The notes: generated by a model not told the origin, from the sequence alone. Shown: positions 44,059 to 54,026, counted from the stretch's first letter. The stretch: 64,000 bases of DNA from Mucilaginibacter lappiensis (GCF_900155965.1 NZ_FTMG01000004.1:334438-398437), one strand, 5' to 3'. Numbers and translations are program-made.

Positions 44059-45659
44059 AAAATTCATTGAACTACCTTAACCTTTGGCAGAAAAAGAGAA
44101 ATGAATTACCTGTAACTGACGAACCAAAACAGGACTGGTTGGCTATGCAGATACTCCTGGATGCTCACTTACCCCATCCTACAGTAAAACATAATGCAGC
44201 GTCAAGAATAACTAAAGTTATAAAAGCGTCAAAAACATGGCCAATCATATCTATTGCGCTACCGGTAGCGGTATTGGTTTGTGTTTTAGCTTATGTATAT
44301 ATCATCAAGCCTAAACCTACGGCTCCTCCCAAAAAACATAAGAAAGAGAAGGTGATAATTCATAAAGACAGTTTGCAAAACCTTAATCCAGATTCCTTAA
44401 ATAAAACAGATACCGTATTATTTAAGACTGATAGTACATCGGCAATTAAAGAACTATCTGATACTGTTGATAATAAAAATGAACCAACAAATACCGGATT
44501 GACAAACATGGCTGATCCATCGAAAAGCAAGCCTTATGTAGCATCATCATCAAATACCCCACAAAATAATCGTAATGCTAACGCTGTTATGAATAACCAT
44601 AACAAGGGAGTGTTCTCTCTTAATGGAATTCATGCGGCGCATGGCAGTAACTCCGGACAAATGAGCAATCCTAACAGGTCAAATAAAACTAATAATAGTG
44701 TACTTGGCGATTCCTTTTCTACCCAGGGTACTAATCCAGCTGATATAAGCAACAATAAGACACTTATACAAGCATCAAATAGTTATATAATGCAGCACTT
44801 GATCAATAACATTGATAGTGTTTTCAATGATCGTAACAGTTTCTTTGGGTCTAATACAGCAAATTATATATCGACAATAAAAGGCAGTAATATGCAGTAT
44901 AATACCGCTGTAAGCATAATCACAAAAGATCATAAAAAAACAACTTCTTCTGGTACGCGTACAAAGGATAAAAGCCCAAAGACAAAATCTGTAAAAAACA
45001 GGACCGGTATTTCAATGCCATCAAATATTGATTATGGGATTCTTATTGGTTTAAATGCACCTAATAGCTTTACCACTAAAGCCCAAAATAGCAATTTTTA
45101 TGGAAGTTTGCCGGTTGATATATATGCTGGCTTATATGGTACTTATAAATTCAACGATAAGCTGGCTATAAATATACAAGTGAAGGGTCTAAACCCCTTA
45201 CGTTTTAATGGATCGTACACTCACCATAATGAAAGTAAAATAGATACCAATCAAACATTAAGTATAAGTGATTCACGAAAGGCCTACTTTGTAAATATTC
45301 CCGTACATTTTGTTTACCATATTACACCCAATATTCATATTAAAGGCGGACCTCTCATTAATATACCGGTAAAGCAGGTGAATGGCAGCACCAATTATCA
45401 AACATCAGGTGTAAAGAAAGACACGCTTGGTTATTATAATACTGTTTCGGGCAAACTAAACGCAACAAGGTATGATCAGAAGCTTAATTTTGGATTCTCC
45501 GGAGGTGTTGGCCTACAGTACCGGCGCTGGATGTTAGAAGCTACCTATAATAAAAGTTTTAAGGGTTACCATGTAGCATCGGATTTGGGCAGTTACAACA
45601 CAAACACGGGTTCTGTTCAAATTTCTATTGGTTTCCAACTCAATAAACCTAAAAAGTAG
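44055..45659 (+). CDS. Inner-membrane anchored protein with C-terminal outer-membrane barrel domain; likely ECF partner
   Basis: 534 residues. The cytoplasmic N-terminus (~1-60; LWQKKRNELPVTDEPKQDWLAM) resembles the short anti-sigma head in Bacteroidota ECF pairs. A single helix lies at ~64-87 (PIISIALPVAVLVCVLAYVYII). It is followed by ~250 residues of Pro/Lys, Ser, Asn and Thr-rich low-complexity sequence, and then a PorT-like beta-barrel (DYGILIGLNAPNSF..YAGLYGTYKFNDKLAINIQ..GVGLQYRRWMLEATYN..VQISIGFQL). If both ends are correct it would span from the cytoplasm to the outer membrane. It overlaps the sigma gene by four bases. Confidence 0.85.
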   Translation: MKNSLNYLNLWQKKRNELPVTDEPKQDWLAMQILLDAHLPHPTVKHNAASRITKVIKASKTWPIISIALPVAVLVCVLAYVYIIKPKPTAPPKKHKKEKVIIHKDSLQNLNPDSLNKTDTVLFKTDSTSAIKELSDTVDNKNEPTNTGLTNMADPSKSKPYVASSSNTPQNNRNANAVMNNHNKGVFSLNGIHAAHGSNSGQMSNPNRSNKTNNSVLGDSFSTQGTNPADISNNKTLIQASNSYIMQHLINNIDSVFNDRNSFFGSNTANYISTIKGSNMQYNTAVSIITKDHKKTTSSGTRTKDKSPKTKSVKNRTGISMPSNIDYGILIGLNAPNSFTTKAQNSNFYGSLPVDIYAGLYGTYKFNDKLAINIQVKGLNPLRFNGSYTHHNESKIDTNQTLSISDSRKAYFVNIPVHFVYHITPNIHIKGGPLINIPVKQVNGSTNYQTSGVKKDTLGYYNTVSGKLNATRYDQKLNFGFSGGVGLQYRRWMLEATYNKSFKGYHVASDLGSYNTNTGSVQISIGFQLNKPKK

Positions 45660-45755
45660 TTGTAATAAAATTACACTATTATAGATAAAAACACCTGATT
45701 TAGGCGAAATACAAGTACAAACATTTATTATATTGGCAAATCAATTTTAATCGCA

Positions 45756-46466
45756 ATGCTTGAACAGTATGATCTGCATAATTTAATGGTAATTGATATT
45801 GAAACCGTACCCCAATACAGTTCGCATGATCAGGTACCCGAACATCTGCAAAAGTTATGGGAACGTAAAAGCCAAAATATTCGCAAGGATGAAAGCGCCG
45901 AGGATTATTATAAAAGCGCGGGTATCTGGGCCGAGTTTGGTAAGATCATTTGTATATCCGTAGGTATATTCACGAGCGGGAAAGATGCTGGTTTAAGAGT
46001 AAAATCATTTGCGGGTCACGATGAAAAAGATCTGCTCAGCCGGTTTTCGGCACTACTGATCAGTCAACCGTCGAACCTGGTTTTATGCGCGCATAATGGT
46101 AAAGAATTTGATTTTCCTTACATCTGCCGCAGACTACTTATCAATGGACTGCCGTTTCCGCCCCAATTACAAATTGCCGGTAAAAAACCATGGGAAGTTG
46201 TACATCTGGATACGATGGAACTTTGGAAATTTGGGGATTATAAAAACTACACCTCTCTTAACTTGCTTACAGCCATTTTTGATATCCCTACTCCAAAAGA
46301 CGACATTGATGGCAGTATGGTAGGAGATGTTTACTGGAACCTGAAACAGCTTGACCGCATATGCACTTATTGCCAGAAAGACGTGGTAGCTACAGCGCAA
46401 TTATTGAGACGTTATCGGGGCGAAGAATTGATAAAAGATGAATTAATTACCCTAATAGGTCAATAA
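45756..46466 (+). CDS. Predicted 3'-5' exonuclease, PolB-like (DEDDy)
   Basis: 236 residues. Exo I is VIDIETVPQY (Asp, Glu), Exo II LCAHNGKEFDFPYICRRLL, and Exo III YCQKDVVATAQLL with the Tyr-x3-Asp arrangement of DEDDy exonucleases. This is the free-standing PolB-like 3'-5' exonuclease family (PF10108 type) widespread in Bacteroidota, and no polymerase domain is attached. Role in DNA or RNA end processing is assumed. The ABC ATPase gene begins immediately after its stop. Confidence 0.88.
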   Translation: MLEQYDLHNLMVIDIETVPQYSSHDQVPEHLQKLWERKSQNIRKDESAEDYYKSAGIWAEFGKIICISVGIFTSGKDAGLRVKSFAGHDEKDLLSRFSALLISQPSNLVLCAHNGKEFDFPYICRRLLINGLPFPPQLQIAGKKPWEVVHLDTMELWKFGDYKNYTSLNLLTAIFDIPTPKDDIDGSMVGDVYWNLKQLDRICTYCQKDVVATAQLLRRYRGEELIKDELITLIGQ

Positions 46467-48179
46467 ATGCTGCAGGTAAACGATCTATCGGTCAATTTTA
46501 AAACCGCCAGCGGCTTATTCAAAGCGGTAAAAAATATATCCTTCAGCTTAAAAAAAGGCGAAACCGTAGGTATTGTAGGCGAATCTGGTTCAGGAAAATC
46601 GGTAACATCGCTTGCGCTGATGCGTTTATTGAATACCGATCAAACAGTGATTAACGGTGAGGTGTTATTAAACGACACCCGGCTGTTCGATTTACCCGAA
46701 GCTGATATGCGCCAAATTCGCGGCAACCGGATGGCCATGATATTCCAGGAACCCATGACTTCGCTTAATCCAGTGCTTACCTGTGGATTTCAGCTCACCG
46801 AGGCCATAAAACTTCATTTGGGCCTGAACAACGCCGAAGCTAAAAAGAAAACTATAGAATTATTTAATGAGGTACAATTGCCTCGACCCGAAGCCATATT
46901 TGACAGTTATCCGCATCAAATATCCGGCGGACAAAAACAAAGGGTAATGATAGCGATGGCCCTGTCTTGCAATCCGGAGATACTGATAGCCGATGAACCC
47001 ACAACGGCTTTGGATGTAACTGTTCAAAAAGCTATCATCGAGCTATTGCTAAATCTCAAAAGTACACGTTGCCGAAGTTTGATATTCATATCACATGATT
47101 TAGGAGTGATCAAAGAGATTGCCGACCGGGTTTTGGTGATGTACAAAGGGCAGATTGTGGAAGAAGCTACTGTAACCGATCTGTTCAACAATCCACAACA
47201 CGCTTACACTAAGGGCTTATTGGCCTGTAGGCCATCCCCCGATCAGCATTTAAAGAAACTACCGGTAATTGCCGATTTTTTTGATGCTAATGGCGCTTCA
47301 GATACCCGATCGGCAACTATCGAAAGTATCCGTACCAAATACAGCTATTCTGAAACAGAAATGGCTGATCGTAAAAAGGAACTCTATCAGCAACAACCCT
47401 TATTAAAAATTGATAAGCTCTCTACCTGGTTCCCTATCAATCCCGGTTTATTGGGCCCATCCGGACAGGTGGTTAAAGCCGTGAATAATGTGAGTCTGGA
47501 AGTTTATCCCGGTGAAACACTGGGCCTGGTAGGCGAATCGGGTTGCGGTAAAACTACCCTGGGCCGCACTATTTTGCGCCTTATTGAACCAACGCACGGC
47601 ACCGTAAGTTTTGAAGGCAAAGACTTGGGCGGTTTAAAAAAAGACGCCCTACGTGAAATTCGCAGGGATATACAGATCATCTTTCAGGATCCCTACTCCT
47701 CTTTAAATCCACGATTAACCGTAGGGCAATCCTTAATGGAACCTTTACAGGTGCATCAGTTTTATAGTAACGACACCAAGCGTAAACAAAGGGTGTTGGA
47801 ACTATTACAACGGGTAAATCTTTTACCGGAGCATTTTAACCGCTATCCGCATGAGTTTTCTGGCGGGCAAAGGCAGCGTATTGTGATAGCGCGTGCTTTG
47901 GCCTTGCAGCCTAAATTCATTATTTGTGATGAATCGGTATCCGCGTTGGATGTATCGGTACAGGCACAGGTGCTTAACCTTATCCGGGAGCTTCAGGATG
48001 AATTTAAACTCACGTACATCTTTATTTCACATGATCTGGCTGTTATCAAACACATATCCGATCGTATGGTGGTTATGAATAAAGGCGAAATTGTTGAAAC
48101 CGGCTATCCTGACGATATTTATTATCGTCCGCAACAGGATTATACCAAACGGCTGATAGCGTCTATTCCGCAAGGTTGA
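46467..48179 (+). CDS. ABC transporter, two fused ATPase domains (oligopeptide/dipeptide type)
   Basis: 570 residues. The first ATPase (~1-265) has GESGSGKS (Walker A), SGGQKQR (signature), [11 protein letters not shown] (Walker B). The second (~310-570) has [16 protein letters not shown] and [11 protein letters not shown]. Each is of the OppD/OppF kind, with the C-terminal extension [17 protein letters not shown] and [13 protein letters not shown]. Fused proteins of this type (YejF/GsiA-like) energise peptide or glutathione uptake. No permease or binding protein gene is adjacent, so its transport partners lie elsewhere. It begins directly after the exonuclease stop. Confidence 0.93.
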   Translation: MLQVNDLSVNFKTASGLFKAVKNISFSLKKGETVGIVGESGSGKSVTSLALMRLLNTDQTVINGEVLLNDTRLFDLPEADMRQIRGNRMAMIFQEPMTSLNPVLTCGFQLTEAIKLHLGLNNAEAKKKTIELFNEVQLPRPEAIFDSYPHQISGGQKQRVMIAMALSCNPEILIADEPTTALDVTVQKAIIELLLNLKSTRCRSLIFISHDLGVIKEIADRVLVMYKGQIVEEATVTDLFNNPQHAYTKGLLACRPSPDQHLKKLPVIADFFDANGASDTRSATIESIRTKYSYSETEMADRKKELYQQQPLLKIDKLSTWFPINPGLLGPSGQVVKAVNNVSLEVYPGETLGLVGESGCGKTTLGRTILRLIEPTHGTVSFEGKDLGGLKKDALREIRRDIQIIFQDPYSSLNPRLTVGQSLMEPLQVHQFYSNDTKRKQRVLELLQRVNLLPEHFNRYPHEFSGGQRQRIVIARALALQPKFIICDESVSALDVSVQAQVLNLIRELQDEFKLTYIFISHDLAVIKHISDRMVVMNKGEIVETGYPDDIYYRPQQDYTKRLIASIPQG

Positions 48180-48318
48180 TTTTTTAGAGCCAAGAATAAG
48201 GACAGGAAGAACAAAGAAAGAATCCTTGCTCAAAAAATCTTTATTCCCAGAAAACTTGCTCTCCTAAATCTCCATCTGCTAATGCCCAAATTCCGTATCT
48301 TTGACCAAATACTTATGT

Positions 48319-50454
48319 ATGTCTAAAAAGAAAAACAATTCTTCTATAGTTCAGGTGCTCACCCAAATGGTGCTTGATATATTTGAACAAAACGGTAATA
48401 CACCGTTAAACTACAAACAAGTTTCTGCTAAACTAAACGTTCGCGACCCGGAAGCCCGCGAAATCATATTTGATATATTAAAAGACGAAGCCAAAAAATC
48501 GGTATTAAAAGAACTTTCACCCGGTAAATTCCAGCTCCTGGAATTAAAAACATTTGTTGAGGGTAAAGTTGATCTCACCAATGATGGCTCGGCATTTATT
48601 GTTACCGATGACGAATTTGAAAGCGATATTTTCGTGGCTCCCCGTAAACTACGCAACGCCCTGAACGGCGACCGCGTTAAGGTATACGTATACGCGAAAA
48701 GTAAGGGAAAACACAAAGAGGGTGAGGTTATCGAGATCCTCCAAAGGGCTAAAATGGAGTTTACCGGTATTGTAAAATTATCGGAACGCTTCGCTTTTTT
48801 CATCCCAGACGATCGTAAAATGATGCATGACATCTTTATACCTATCAGCGAACTGAATGGCGCTAAAAATGGAATAAAAGCTGTTGCCGAAATTACCGAC
48901 TGGCCAACCGAAGCCAAGAACCCAATAGGTCGCATCAAACATGTATTGGGCACTCAGGGCGAAAATGATACAGAAATGAATGCCATACTTGCGGAGTATG
49001 GATTCCCGCTTTCGTTTCCTGGCGAAGTAGAACATGAAGCTGAAGCCATATCTGGTGTTATCTCAGAGCATGAAATAGCCAAAAGACGCGACTTTAGAAA
49101 TATCACTACGTTTACCATCGATCCTTTTGATGCCAAGGATTTTGATGATGCCTTGTCATTCAAAAAATTAGACAATGGCAATTATGAAGTAGGTGTGCAC
49201 ATTGCCGATGTATCACATTATATAGCACCCGACTCCGCTTTAGATAAAGAAGCCCTGGAGCGTGCAACTTCGGTTTACTTGGTCGACAGAGTGATACCTA
49301 TGCTGCCCGAACGTTTATCAAACGGACTCTGTTCTTTACGGCCAAAGGAAGAAAAGCTATGCTTTTCCGCAGTGTTCGAACTTGACGAAAATGCCTACGT
49401 TATTAACGAGTGGTATGGTAAAACCATTATCTACTCTGATAGGCGCTTTACTTATGAGGAAGTACAGGAAGTGATCGAAAATAAAGCCGGCGAGTTTCTA
49501 GATGAAATTTTAAAGCTCAACGCTCTAGCTTATAAATTACGCGAACGTAAATTCAAGAATGGGGCTATCAGTTTTGAAGCTACTGAAATTAAATTTAAGC
49601 TGGATGAGCACGGTAAACCAACCGGCGTTTATGTAAAAGAGCGTAAGGATGCCCACAAACTCATTGAAGATTTCATGCTCCTGGCGAATCGCAAAGTAGC
49701 CGAACATGTAAGCAAAATGGGTAAAGGCAAACATAAATACACTTTTGTATACCGTGCCCACGACTCCCCAAAACCTGATGCCCTGGCAAATTTTGCGCAA
49801 TTTGCTGCCCGCTTTGGTTATAAAATAAATACCAAATCGGACAAGGAAACGGCCAAATCCCTTAACTTTCTGATGGAAGATGTGGAAGGTAAAAAAGAAC
49901 AAAATGTACTTACCCAACTGGCTATCCGGTCAATGGCTAAAGCTATTTACACCACCAAAACCAGTAGCCATTACGGACTGGCCTTTGATCATTATACGCA
50001 TTTCACCTCTCCTATCCGCCGCTATCCGGATGTAATGGTACACAGGCTTTTGTTTCATTATTTGAACGGTGGTCAATCAGCCAATGCCGAGCATTATGAA
50101 AAGCTATGTTCCCATAGCTCTCAAATGGAGAAAAAAGCGGCCGATGCCGAACGCGCCTCGATAAAATACAAACAGGCCGAATATCTGAAAGACCAGGTCG
50201 GCAATATGTTTACCGGCATCATATCGGGCGTTACCGAATGGGGTATGTATGTGGAAATCATCGAGAATAAATGCGAAGGTATGATCCGTTTACGTGATAT
50301 ATCTGATGATTTTTATACGCTCGATGAAAAGAACTATGCCATCATCGGTCAGCGTAAAAAGAAAATATACCAGCTTGGTGATGAGGTACAGATCAGGGTG
50401 AAAAATGTTGACCTGACCAAAAAACAAATCGATTTTTCATTAGTACAAGATTGA
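48319..50454 (+). CDS. rnr: Ribonuclease R
   Basis: 711 residues from the ATG at 48319 (MSKKKNNSSIVQVL); a TTG at 48301 is a poorer start. N-terminal winged-helix/cold-shock region (~1-200), then RNB catalytic domain with TIDPFDAKDFDDALSF (four conserved Asp for two magnesium ions), VHIADVSHYI and FTSPIRRYPDVMVHRLL. The C-terminal S1 domain is GNMFTGIISGVTEWGMYVEI to KKQIDFSL. It lacks the long lysine-rich tail of E. coli RNase R. It degrades structured RNA 3' to 5'. Upstream is a ~140-base gap without a clear promoter. Confidence 0.95.
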   Translation: MSKKKNNSSIVQVLTQMVLDIFEQNGNTPLNYKQVSAKLNVRDPEAREIIFDILKDEAKKSVLKELSPGKFQLLELKTFVEGKVDLTNDGSAFIVTDDEFESDIFVAPRKLRNALNGDRVKVYVYAKSKGKHKEGEVIEILQRAKMEFTGIVKLSERFAFFIPDDRKMMHDIFIPISELNGAKNGIKAVAEITDWPTEAKNPIGRIKHVLGTQGENDTEMNAILAEYGFPLSFPGEVEHEAEAISGVISEHEIAKRRDFRNITTFTIDPFDAKDFDDALSFKKLDNGNYEVGVHIADVSHYIAPDSALDKEALERATSVYLVDRVIPMLPERLSNGLCSLRPKEEKLCFSAVFELDENAYVINEWYGKTIIYSDRRFTYEEVQEVIENKAGEFLDEILKLNALAYKLRERKFKNGAISFEATEIKFKLDEHGKPTGVYVKERKDAHKLIEDFMLLANRKVAEHVSKMGKGKHKYTFVYRAHDSPKPDALANFAQFAARFGYKINTKSDKETAKSLNFLMEDVEGKKEQNVLTQLAIRSMAKAIYTTKTSSHYGLAFDHYTHFTSPIRRYPDVMVHRLLFHYLNGGQSANAEHYEKLCSHSSQMEKKAADAERASIKYKQAEYLKDQVGNMFTGIISGVTEWGMYVEIIENKCEGMIRLRDISDDFYTLDEKNYAIIGQRKKKIYQLGDEVQIRVKNVDLTKKQIDFSLVQD

Positions 50455-50466
50455 TGTCCTAGTGAG

Positions 50467-50542
50467 TGGTTGACTGAGTTAGATTAGGTTGAATGGTTCA
50501 ACGCAAGATTAACTTAATCTAACTCGATCAACCATTCAACCA
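50467..50542. repeat. Nested inverted repeat made of short tandem heptamer-like units
   Basis: Arms 50467-50486 and 50515-50534 pair at 18 of 20 positions. A second, competing pairing joins GGTTGAATGGTT (50487-50498) with AACCATTCAACC (50530-50541). The unit GGTTGA recurs with small changes. The element fills the ~100-base gap between rnr and the polyprenyl synthetase gene. Confidence 0.7.
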
Positions 50543-50555
50543 CTTAACTAAAAAA

Positions 50556-51530
50556 ATGAAACAACTTACTGATCTGCAGGAATTTATAAATGAGGCCCTT
50601 GATAAACTAACCTTCCCTCAACAACCTTCCGACTTATATGAACCTATAAGTTATATACTGTCTTTGGGCGGCAAACGCCTCAGGCCTGCACTTTTACTCA
50701 TGGCCTGCGATCTTTTTGGCGGCGATGTAGAAAGCGCAGTTCAACCGGCTCTCGCTATAGAGGTTTTCCATAACTTCACGCTGATGCATGATGATATCAT
50801 GGATAACGCTCCACTCCGCCGCGGCCAGGTAACCGTACACGAAAAATGGAACGCCAATGTGGCCATACTTTCAGGTGATGCCATGATGGTAGAATCAAAT
50901 AAGCTGATGATGCAGGTTCCTGATACCATTTTACGTCATGTGATGGATGTTTTTAACGAAACGGCTACCGGAGTATGCGAAGGCCAGCAGATTGACATGA
51001 GTTTTGAACAACGCAGTGACGTGATCATTGACGAATATCTGAACATGATACGCCTTAAAACCGCTGTATTATTAGGCGGTACACTTAAAATAGGTGCCAT
51101 TATAGGCGGGGCAGCACCAACTGACGCACAATTATTATACGATTTTGGTGTAAACCTCGGTATCGCATTCCAATTGCAGGATGATATATTGGATGTTTAT
51201 GGCGATCCGGAAAAATTTGGCAAACAAGTAGGTGGCGATATCATCTCCAACAAAAAAACATATCTCCTCATCAAAGCCCTTGAACTGGCCAAAGATCACC
51301 AGGCATATGAGCTGAACAAGTGGCTAACCATGCAACTGTTTGATGTAGCAGAGAAGGTAACTGCCGTTACAGGTATCTACAACGAGTTACAGATAAGGAA
51401 ATATGCCGAAGAAGCTATGCACAACTTTGCCGACAAGGCATTTAAGGCACTGGACAATATTAACCTGCCCGAAGAGCGCCGCCAATACCTGCGTCAGTTT
51501 GCCGATAGTTTACTGGTGAGGGAGTACTAA
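50556..51530 (+). CDS. Trans-polyprenyl diphosphate synthase
   Basis: 324 residues. The first Asp-rich motif is DDIMD at 79-83 (MHDDIMDNAPLRRG) and the second DDILD at 209-213 (FQLQDDILDVYGDP). LGGKRLRPAL at ~38 and KTAVLLGGTLKIGAI in the middle are typical. It condenses isopentenyl diphosphate on allylic primers in the cytoplasm. Product length (geranylgeranyl to octaprenyl) cannot be fixed from the sequence. In this phylum such enzymes usually supply the menaquinone tail or carotenoids. Confidence 0.92.
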   Translation: MKQLTDLQEFINEALDKLTFPQQPSDLYEPISYILSLGGKRLRPALLLMACDLFGGDVESAVQPALAIEVFHNFTLMHDDIMDNAPLRRGQVTVHEKWNANVAILSGDAMMVESNKLMMQVPDTILRHVMDVFNETATGVCEGQQIDMSFEQRSDVIIDEYLNMIRLKTAVLLGGTLKIGAIIGGAAPTDAQLLYDFGVNLGIAFQLQDDILDVYGDPEKFGKQVGGDIISNKKTYLLIKALELAKDHQAYELNKWLTMQLFDVAEKVTAVTGIYNELQIRKYAEEAMHNFADKAFKALDNINLPEERRQYLRQFADSLLVREY

Positions 51531-51549
51531 ATTTCCTGAACAAAAAAGG

Positions 51550-51593
51550 CATGCTTTTATTATTGGCTATAAGTCTGTGGCAAAAGCATGTTT
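51550..51593. terminator. Hairpin between convergent polyprenyl synthetase and EamA genes
   Basis: CATGCTTTT (51550-51558) and AAAAGCATG (51582-51590) form a 9-bp stem, followed by TTT. It lies between the plus-strand stop at 51530 and the minus-strand stop at 51598. Confidence 0.5.
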
Positions 51594-51597
51594 AATA

Positions 51598-52461
51598 TCA
51601 GGATTCCGGCACAGGATTTTTTGTTTTCATAGTTGCTCCCGCACTCGCTATAATGATCAGTGCCACTGCTATCCATTCATTTAAAGAAAGGTACTCATGA
51701 AGAAAAACAAGACCGGAAAGCGCCGCGACGGCAGGCTCCAGGCTCATTAAGATACTGAATGTTTTTGCAGGGATCCTTCGCAAAGCACTCATCTCCAATG
51801 TAAAAGGAATGGCACTCGAGAGCAAGGCTAGAAGAAAGCCCGACAGCAACATATGAGGTCTGAAATGAGTAAATAATCCACTGCCTATGGCCACCGGTAA
51901 TACTACAGCAGAAGCGAAAATCATACCGATGCTCACGGCTTTACCTCCGTCCATTATTTTTGAGATACGCCCACCCAACACAATGTAACCTGCCCACAAT
52001 GCCCCGGCAAGTAAAGCAAGTAGAACACCGATAACATCTAATCCGTTATTGCTCCACGGTGCGATCAGGGCTATCCCTGCCGCCGCCAGAATTACCCATA
52101 AAAAGTCAATAACCCGTTTAGAGCTGGTCATGGCAAGCACCAGAGGCCCTATAAACTCCAGGGCAACGCCCAGCGCCAGAGGTATACGGGCTATGGCCAT
52201 GTAAAAAATAATATTCATCGCTCCTAACGTTAAACCATACCAGGCTACCGCTTTCCATTGCGTATTAGACAGACTTTTTAGGTTGGGACGGTTAAAAACA
52301 ACCAGGATAATAGCAGAAAAAATGATTCTTAATGCAGAAGTTGAAGCAGCGCCTAATACAGGAAAGATACTTTTAGCAATTGCCGCACCGCCTTGAACAC
52401 TTATAATAGATAATAGTACAGCAGGTATTGCCGGGACTTCAAGCCTCTTTTTATTCTTCAT
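51598..52461 (-). CDS. EamA/DMT-family transporter (RhtA-like)
   Basis: 287 residues, ten predicted membrane helices in two EamA repeats. AAIAKSIFPVLGAASTSALRI is a typical first helix pair of exporters of the RhtA threonine/homoserine type, and RRIPAKTFSILMSLEPAVAALSGLVFLHE the conserved second-repeat motif. Likely exports an amino acid or metabolite. Substrate is not readable. It is a single gene between a terminator-like hairpin and a long A/T gap before L27. Confidence 0.9.
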   Translation of the reverse strand: MKNKKRLEVPAIPAVLLSIISVQGGAAIAKSIFPVLGAASTSALRIIFSAIILVVFNRPNLKSLSNTQWKAVAWYGLTLGAMNIIFYMAIARIPLALGVALEFIGPLVLAMTSSKRVIDFLWVILAAAGIALIAPWSNNGLDVIGVLLALLAGALWAGYIVLGGRISKIMDGGKAVSIGMIFASAVVLPVAIGSGLFTHFRPHMLLSGFLLALLSSAIPFTLEMSALRRIPAKTFSILMSLEPAVAALSGLVFLHEYLSLNEWIAVALIIIASAGATMKTKNPVPES

Positions 52462-52545
52462 TTAAAGATGTTTAGCGATAAAAATAAAAGATTTGCCCCG
52501 CAACGATGTCAAGTTTGTGTAAGTTCAGCCATCTCGTGATAAGAT

Positions 52546-52580
52546 AAAAAAAGCCCTGGTCAAATTGACCAGGGCTTTTT
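52546..52580 (-). terminator. Strong Rho-independent terminator of the rplU-rpmA operon
   Basis: GCCCTGGTCA-AAT-TGACCAGGGC flanked by A and T runs (arms about 52548-52562 and 52566-52580). On the minus strand it ends in seven U and lies just downstream of rpmA (stop 52603). Confidence 0.9.
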
Positions 52581-52602
52581 AATATCTGTTAAGCTTAGCT
52601 AA

Positions 52603-53037
52603 TTATTCAGCTGCTGCTTCTTCAGTTGTTTCAGTATCAGCTTTCTTTGCTTTTGGAGCTGCTGCTTTTTTTGCTTTTGGAGCTGCTTCAGTAGTTTCAA
52701 CTTCGGCTACTGGTGCTTCAACTACTTTCTTTTCTGCTTTTGCTTTTGGTGCAGGAGCTGCAACCTCAGCAACCGGTGCTGCTGCAACCGGAACTACAGA
52801 AACGTATGAACGATTATCAGCTTTTTTTCTGAACACTACGTGCCCATCAGCTAATGCAAATAAAGTATGATCTTTACCAATACCTACGTTAACACCAGGA
52901 TTGTGTTTGGTACCGCGCTGACGTACGATGATGTTACCTGCAATTGCTGGCTGACCACCGAATATTTTGATACCTAAACGTTTGCTATGCGACTCACGGC
53001 CGTTTCTGGAACTACCGGCCCCTTTTTTGTGTGCCAT
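52603..53037 (-). CDS. rpmA: Large ribosomal subunit protein bL27 with long C-terminal extension
   Basis: 144 residues; a standard bL27 is about 85. Residues 1-84 are canonical ([44 protein letters not shown]). The glycine/lysine-rich N-terminus reaches the peptidyl-transferase centre. The remaining ~60 residues are Ala/Pro/Lys/Glu-rich, with repeated APKAKKA units and an acidic end (ETTEEAAAE); it is probably disordered. The tail is in frame, with normal start and stop and a strong terminator, so it is not a sequencing artefact. It follows rplU by 50 bases on the minus strand. Confidence 0.95.
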   Translation of the reverse strand: MAHKKGAGSSRNGRESHSKRLGIKIFGGQPAIAGNIIVRQRGTKHNPGVNVGIGKDHTLFALADGHVVFRKKADNRSYVSVVPVAAAPVAEVAAPAPKAKAEKKVVEAPVAEVETTEAAPKAKKAAAPKAKKADTETTEEAAAE

Positions 53038-53087
53038 TTCTAATATTTTTTATGGAATTGATGAACAACTCCAGGTTTAAACTTTAA

Positions 53088-53396
53088 TTATAATGTAATA
53101 CCAGTGATCTCGATCTTGGTAAATTGCTGACGGTGACCGTTTTTCTTTTTGTAACCTTTTCTTCTTTTCTTTTTGAAGATAATTACTTTATCACCTTTTA
53201 AATGAGACAAGATCTTAGCTGAAACTTTAGCACCTTTCAAATCAGAACCTAATTTGAATTTACCTTCGTTTTCTGCTAACAATACACTGTCAAATTCAAT
53301 ACTAGCGCCCTCATCGCCTTGTAGTCTGTGTACAAAGATCTGCTGGTCTTTTGCAACTTTGAATTGCTGTCCGGCTATACTTACTATTGCGTACAT
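53088..53396 (-). CDS. rplU: Large ribosomal subunit protein bL21
   Basis: 102 residues, standard length. MYAIVSIAGQQFKVAKDQQ at the start and the basic C-terminus KRRKGYKKKNGHRQQFTKIEITGI are characteristic. It binds 23S rRNA. First gene of the rplU-rpmA operon, with a textbook Bacteroidota promoter 33 bases upstream of its ATG. Confidence 0.97.
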   Translation of the reverse strand: MYAIVSIAGQQFKVAKDQQIFVHRLQGDEGASIEFDSVLLAENEGKFKLGSDLKGAKVSAKILSHLKGDKVIIFKKKRRKGYKKKNGHRQQFTKIEITGITL

Positions 53397-53428
53397 GTTT
53401 GTTAATTATTGTTTTAAAATTCGAGGTG

Positions 53429-53459
53429 CAAATATAGGGATTGATTATTAAATAAACAA
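53429..53459 (-). promoter_or_regulatory. Bacteroidota primary-sigma promoter of rplU-rpmA
   Basis: On the minus strand TTG (53457-53459), a 20-nt spacer, then TATATTTG (53429-53436), matching TTG-N20-TAnnTTTG of the Bacteroidota primary sigma factor exactly. Transcription should start near 53422. Confidence 0.8.
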
Positions 53460-53470
53460 CACCATCTATT

Positions 53471-53974
53471 TTATTTCTTTAATCTTTCTTCGGCGGCATA
53501 TAAACTCTGCTCAATTTCTTTGATCAGGTTTTTGTTGGCATCAATAAGTCTAACGTCACCTACATAGCCACTATCATACACTACCCGCTTGCTTTTTTTC
53601 TTATATCTAAATTCAATAATGTAGCGTATTGACCTGTTTTTGCCTTTAGTACTATCTGCCAGTTCTTTTACCGGAAAATCCCAGAAACCCAGATCGGCAG
53701 CCTTATGGTGCAAATAAAGCAGATCATCGCTGGTTAGGCGCAGATGCATTTTCACTAAGGAGTCTTGCTTATTTACATATTGATAATCGCCTGTTTTGGA
53801 GTCATATTTATTGATTAGGCTATCCACAGGGCCAAACTGTATCGACATGGAATCAAAATCAGAGAATCGATATGGGGCGTTTTTGATCATCATGCCATAA
53901 TAATAAAAGCAGTATGCCAAAAACGGAACTATAATAGTAAGCGCGAAAAATATTTTCTTGGAACGATCAGACAT
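53471..53974 (-). CDS. Hypothetical membrane-anchored protein, 167 residues
   Basis: One N-terminal helix (IFFALTIIVPFLAYCFYYYGMMI, ~6-28) anchors a soluble, probably periplasmic domain. That domain has alternating hydrophobic/charged strands (SIQFGPVDSLINKYD, GDYQYVNKQDSLVKMHLRLT, RSIRYIIEFRYKKKSKRVVYDSG) and ends in helices (NKNLIKEIEQSLYAAEERLKK). I do not recognise a named family, though proteins of this plan are common in Sphingobacteriales. It may be co-transcribed with the symporter upstream on the minus strand. Confidence 0.7.
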   Translation of the reverse strand: MSDRSKKIFFALTIIVPFLAYCFYYYGMMIKNAPYRFSDFDSMSIQFGPVDSLINKYDSKTGDYQYVNKQDSLVKMHLRLTSDDLLYLHHKAADLGFWDFPVKELADSTKGKNRSIRYIIEFRYKKKSKRVVYDSGYVGDVRLIDANKNLIKEIEQSLYAAEERLKK

Positions 53975-54026
53975 GGATTAATTATTGAATTATTTCCTAA
54001 TAAGCTGCAATTTTAAAGATAATTCC

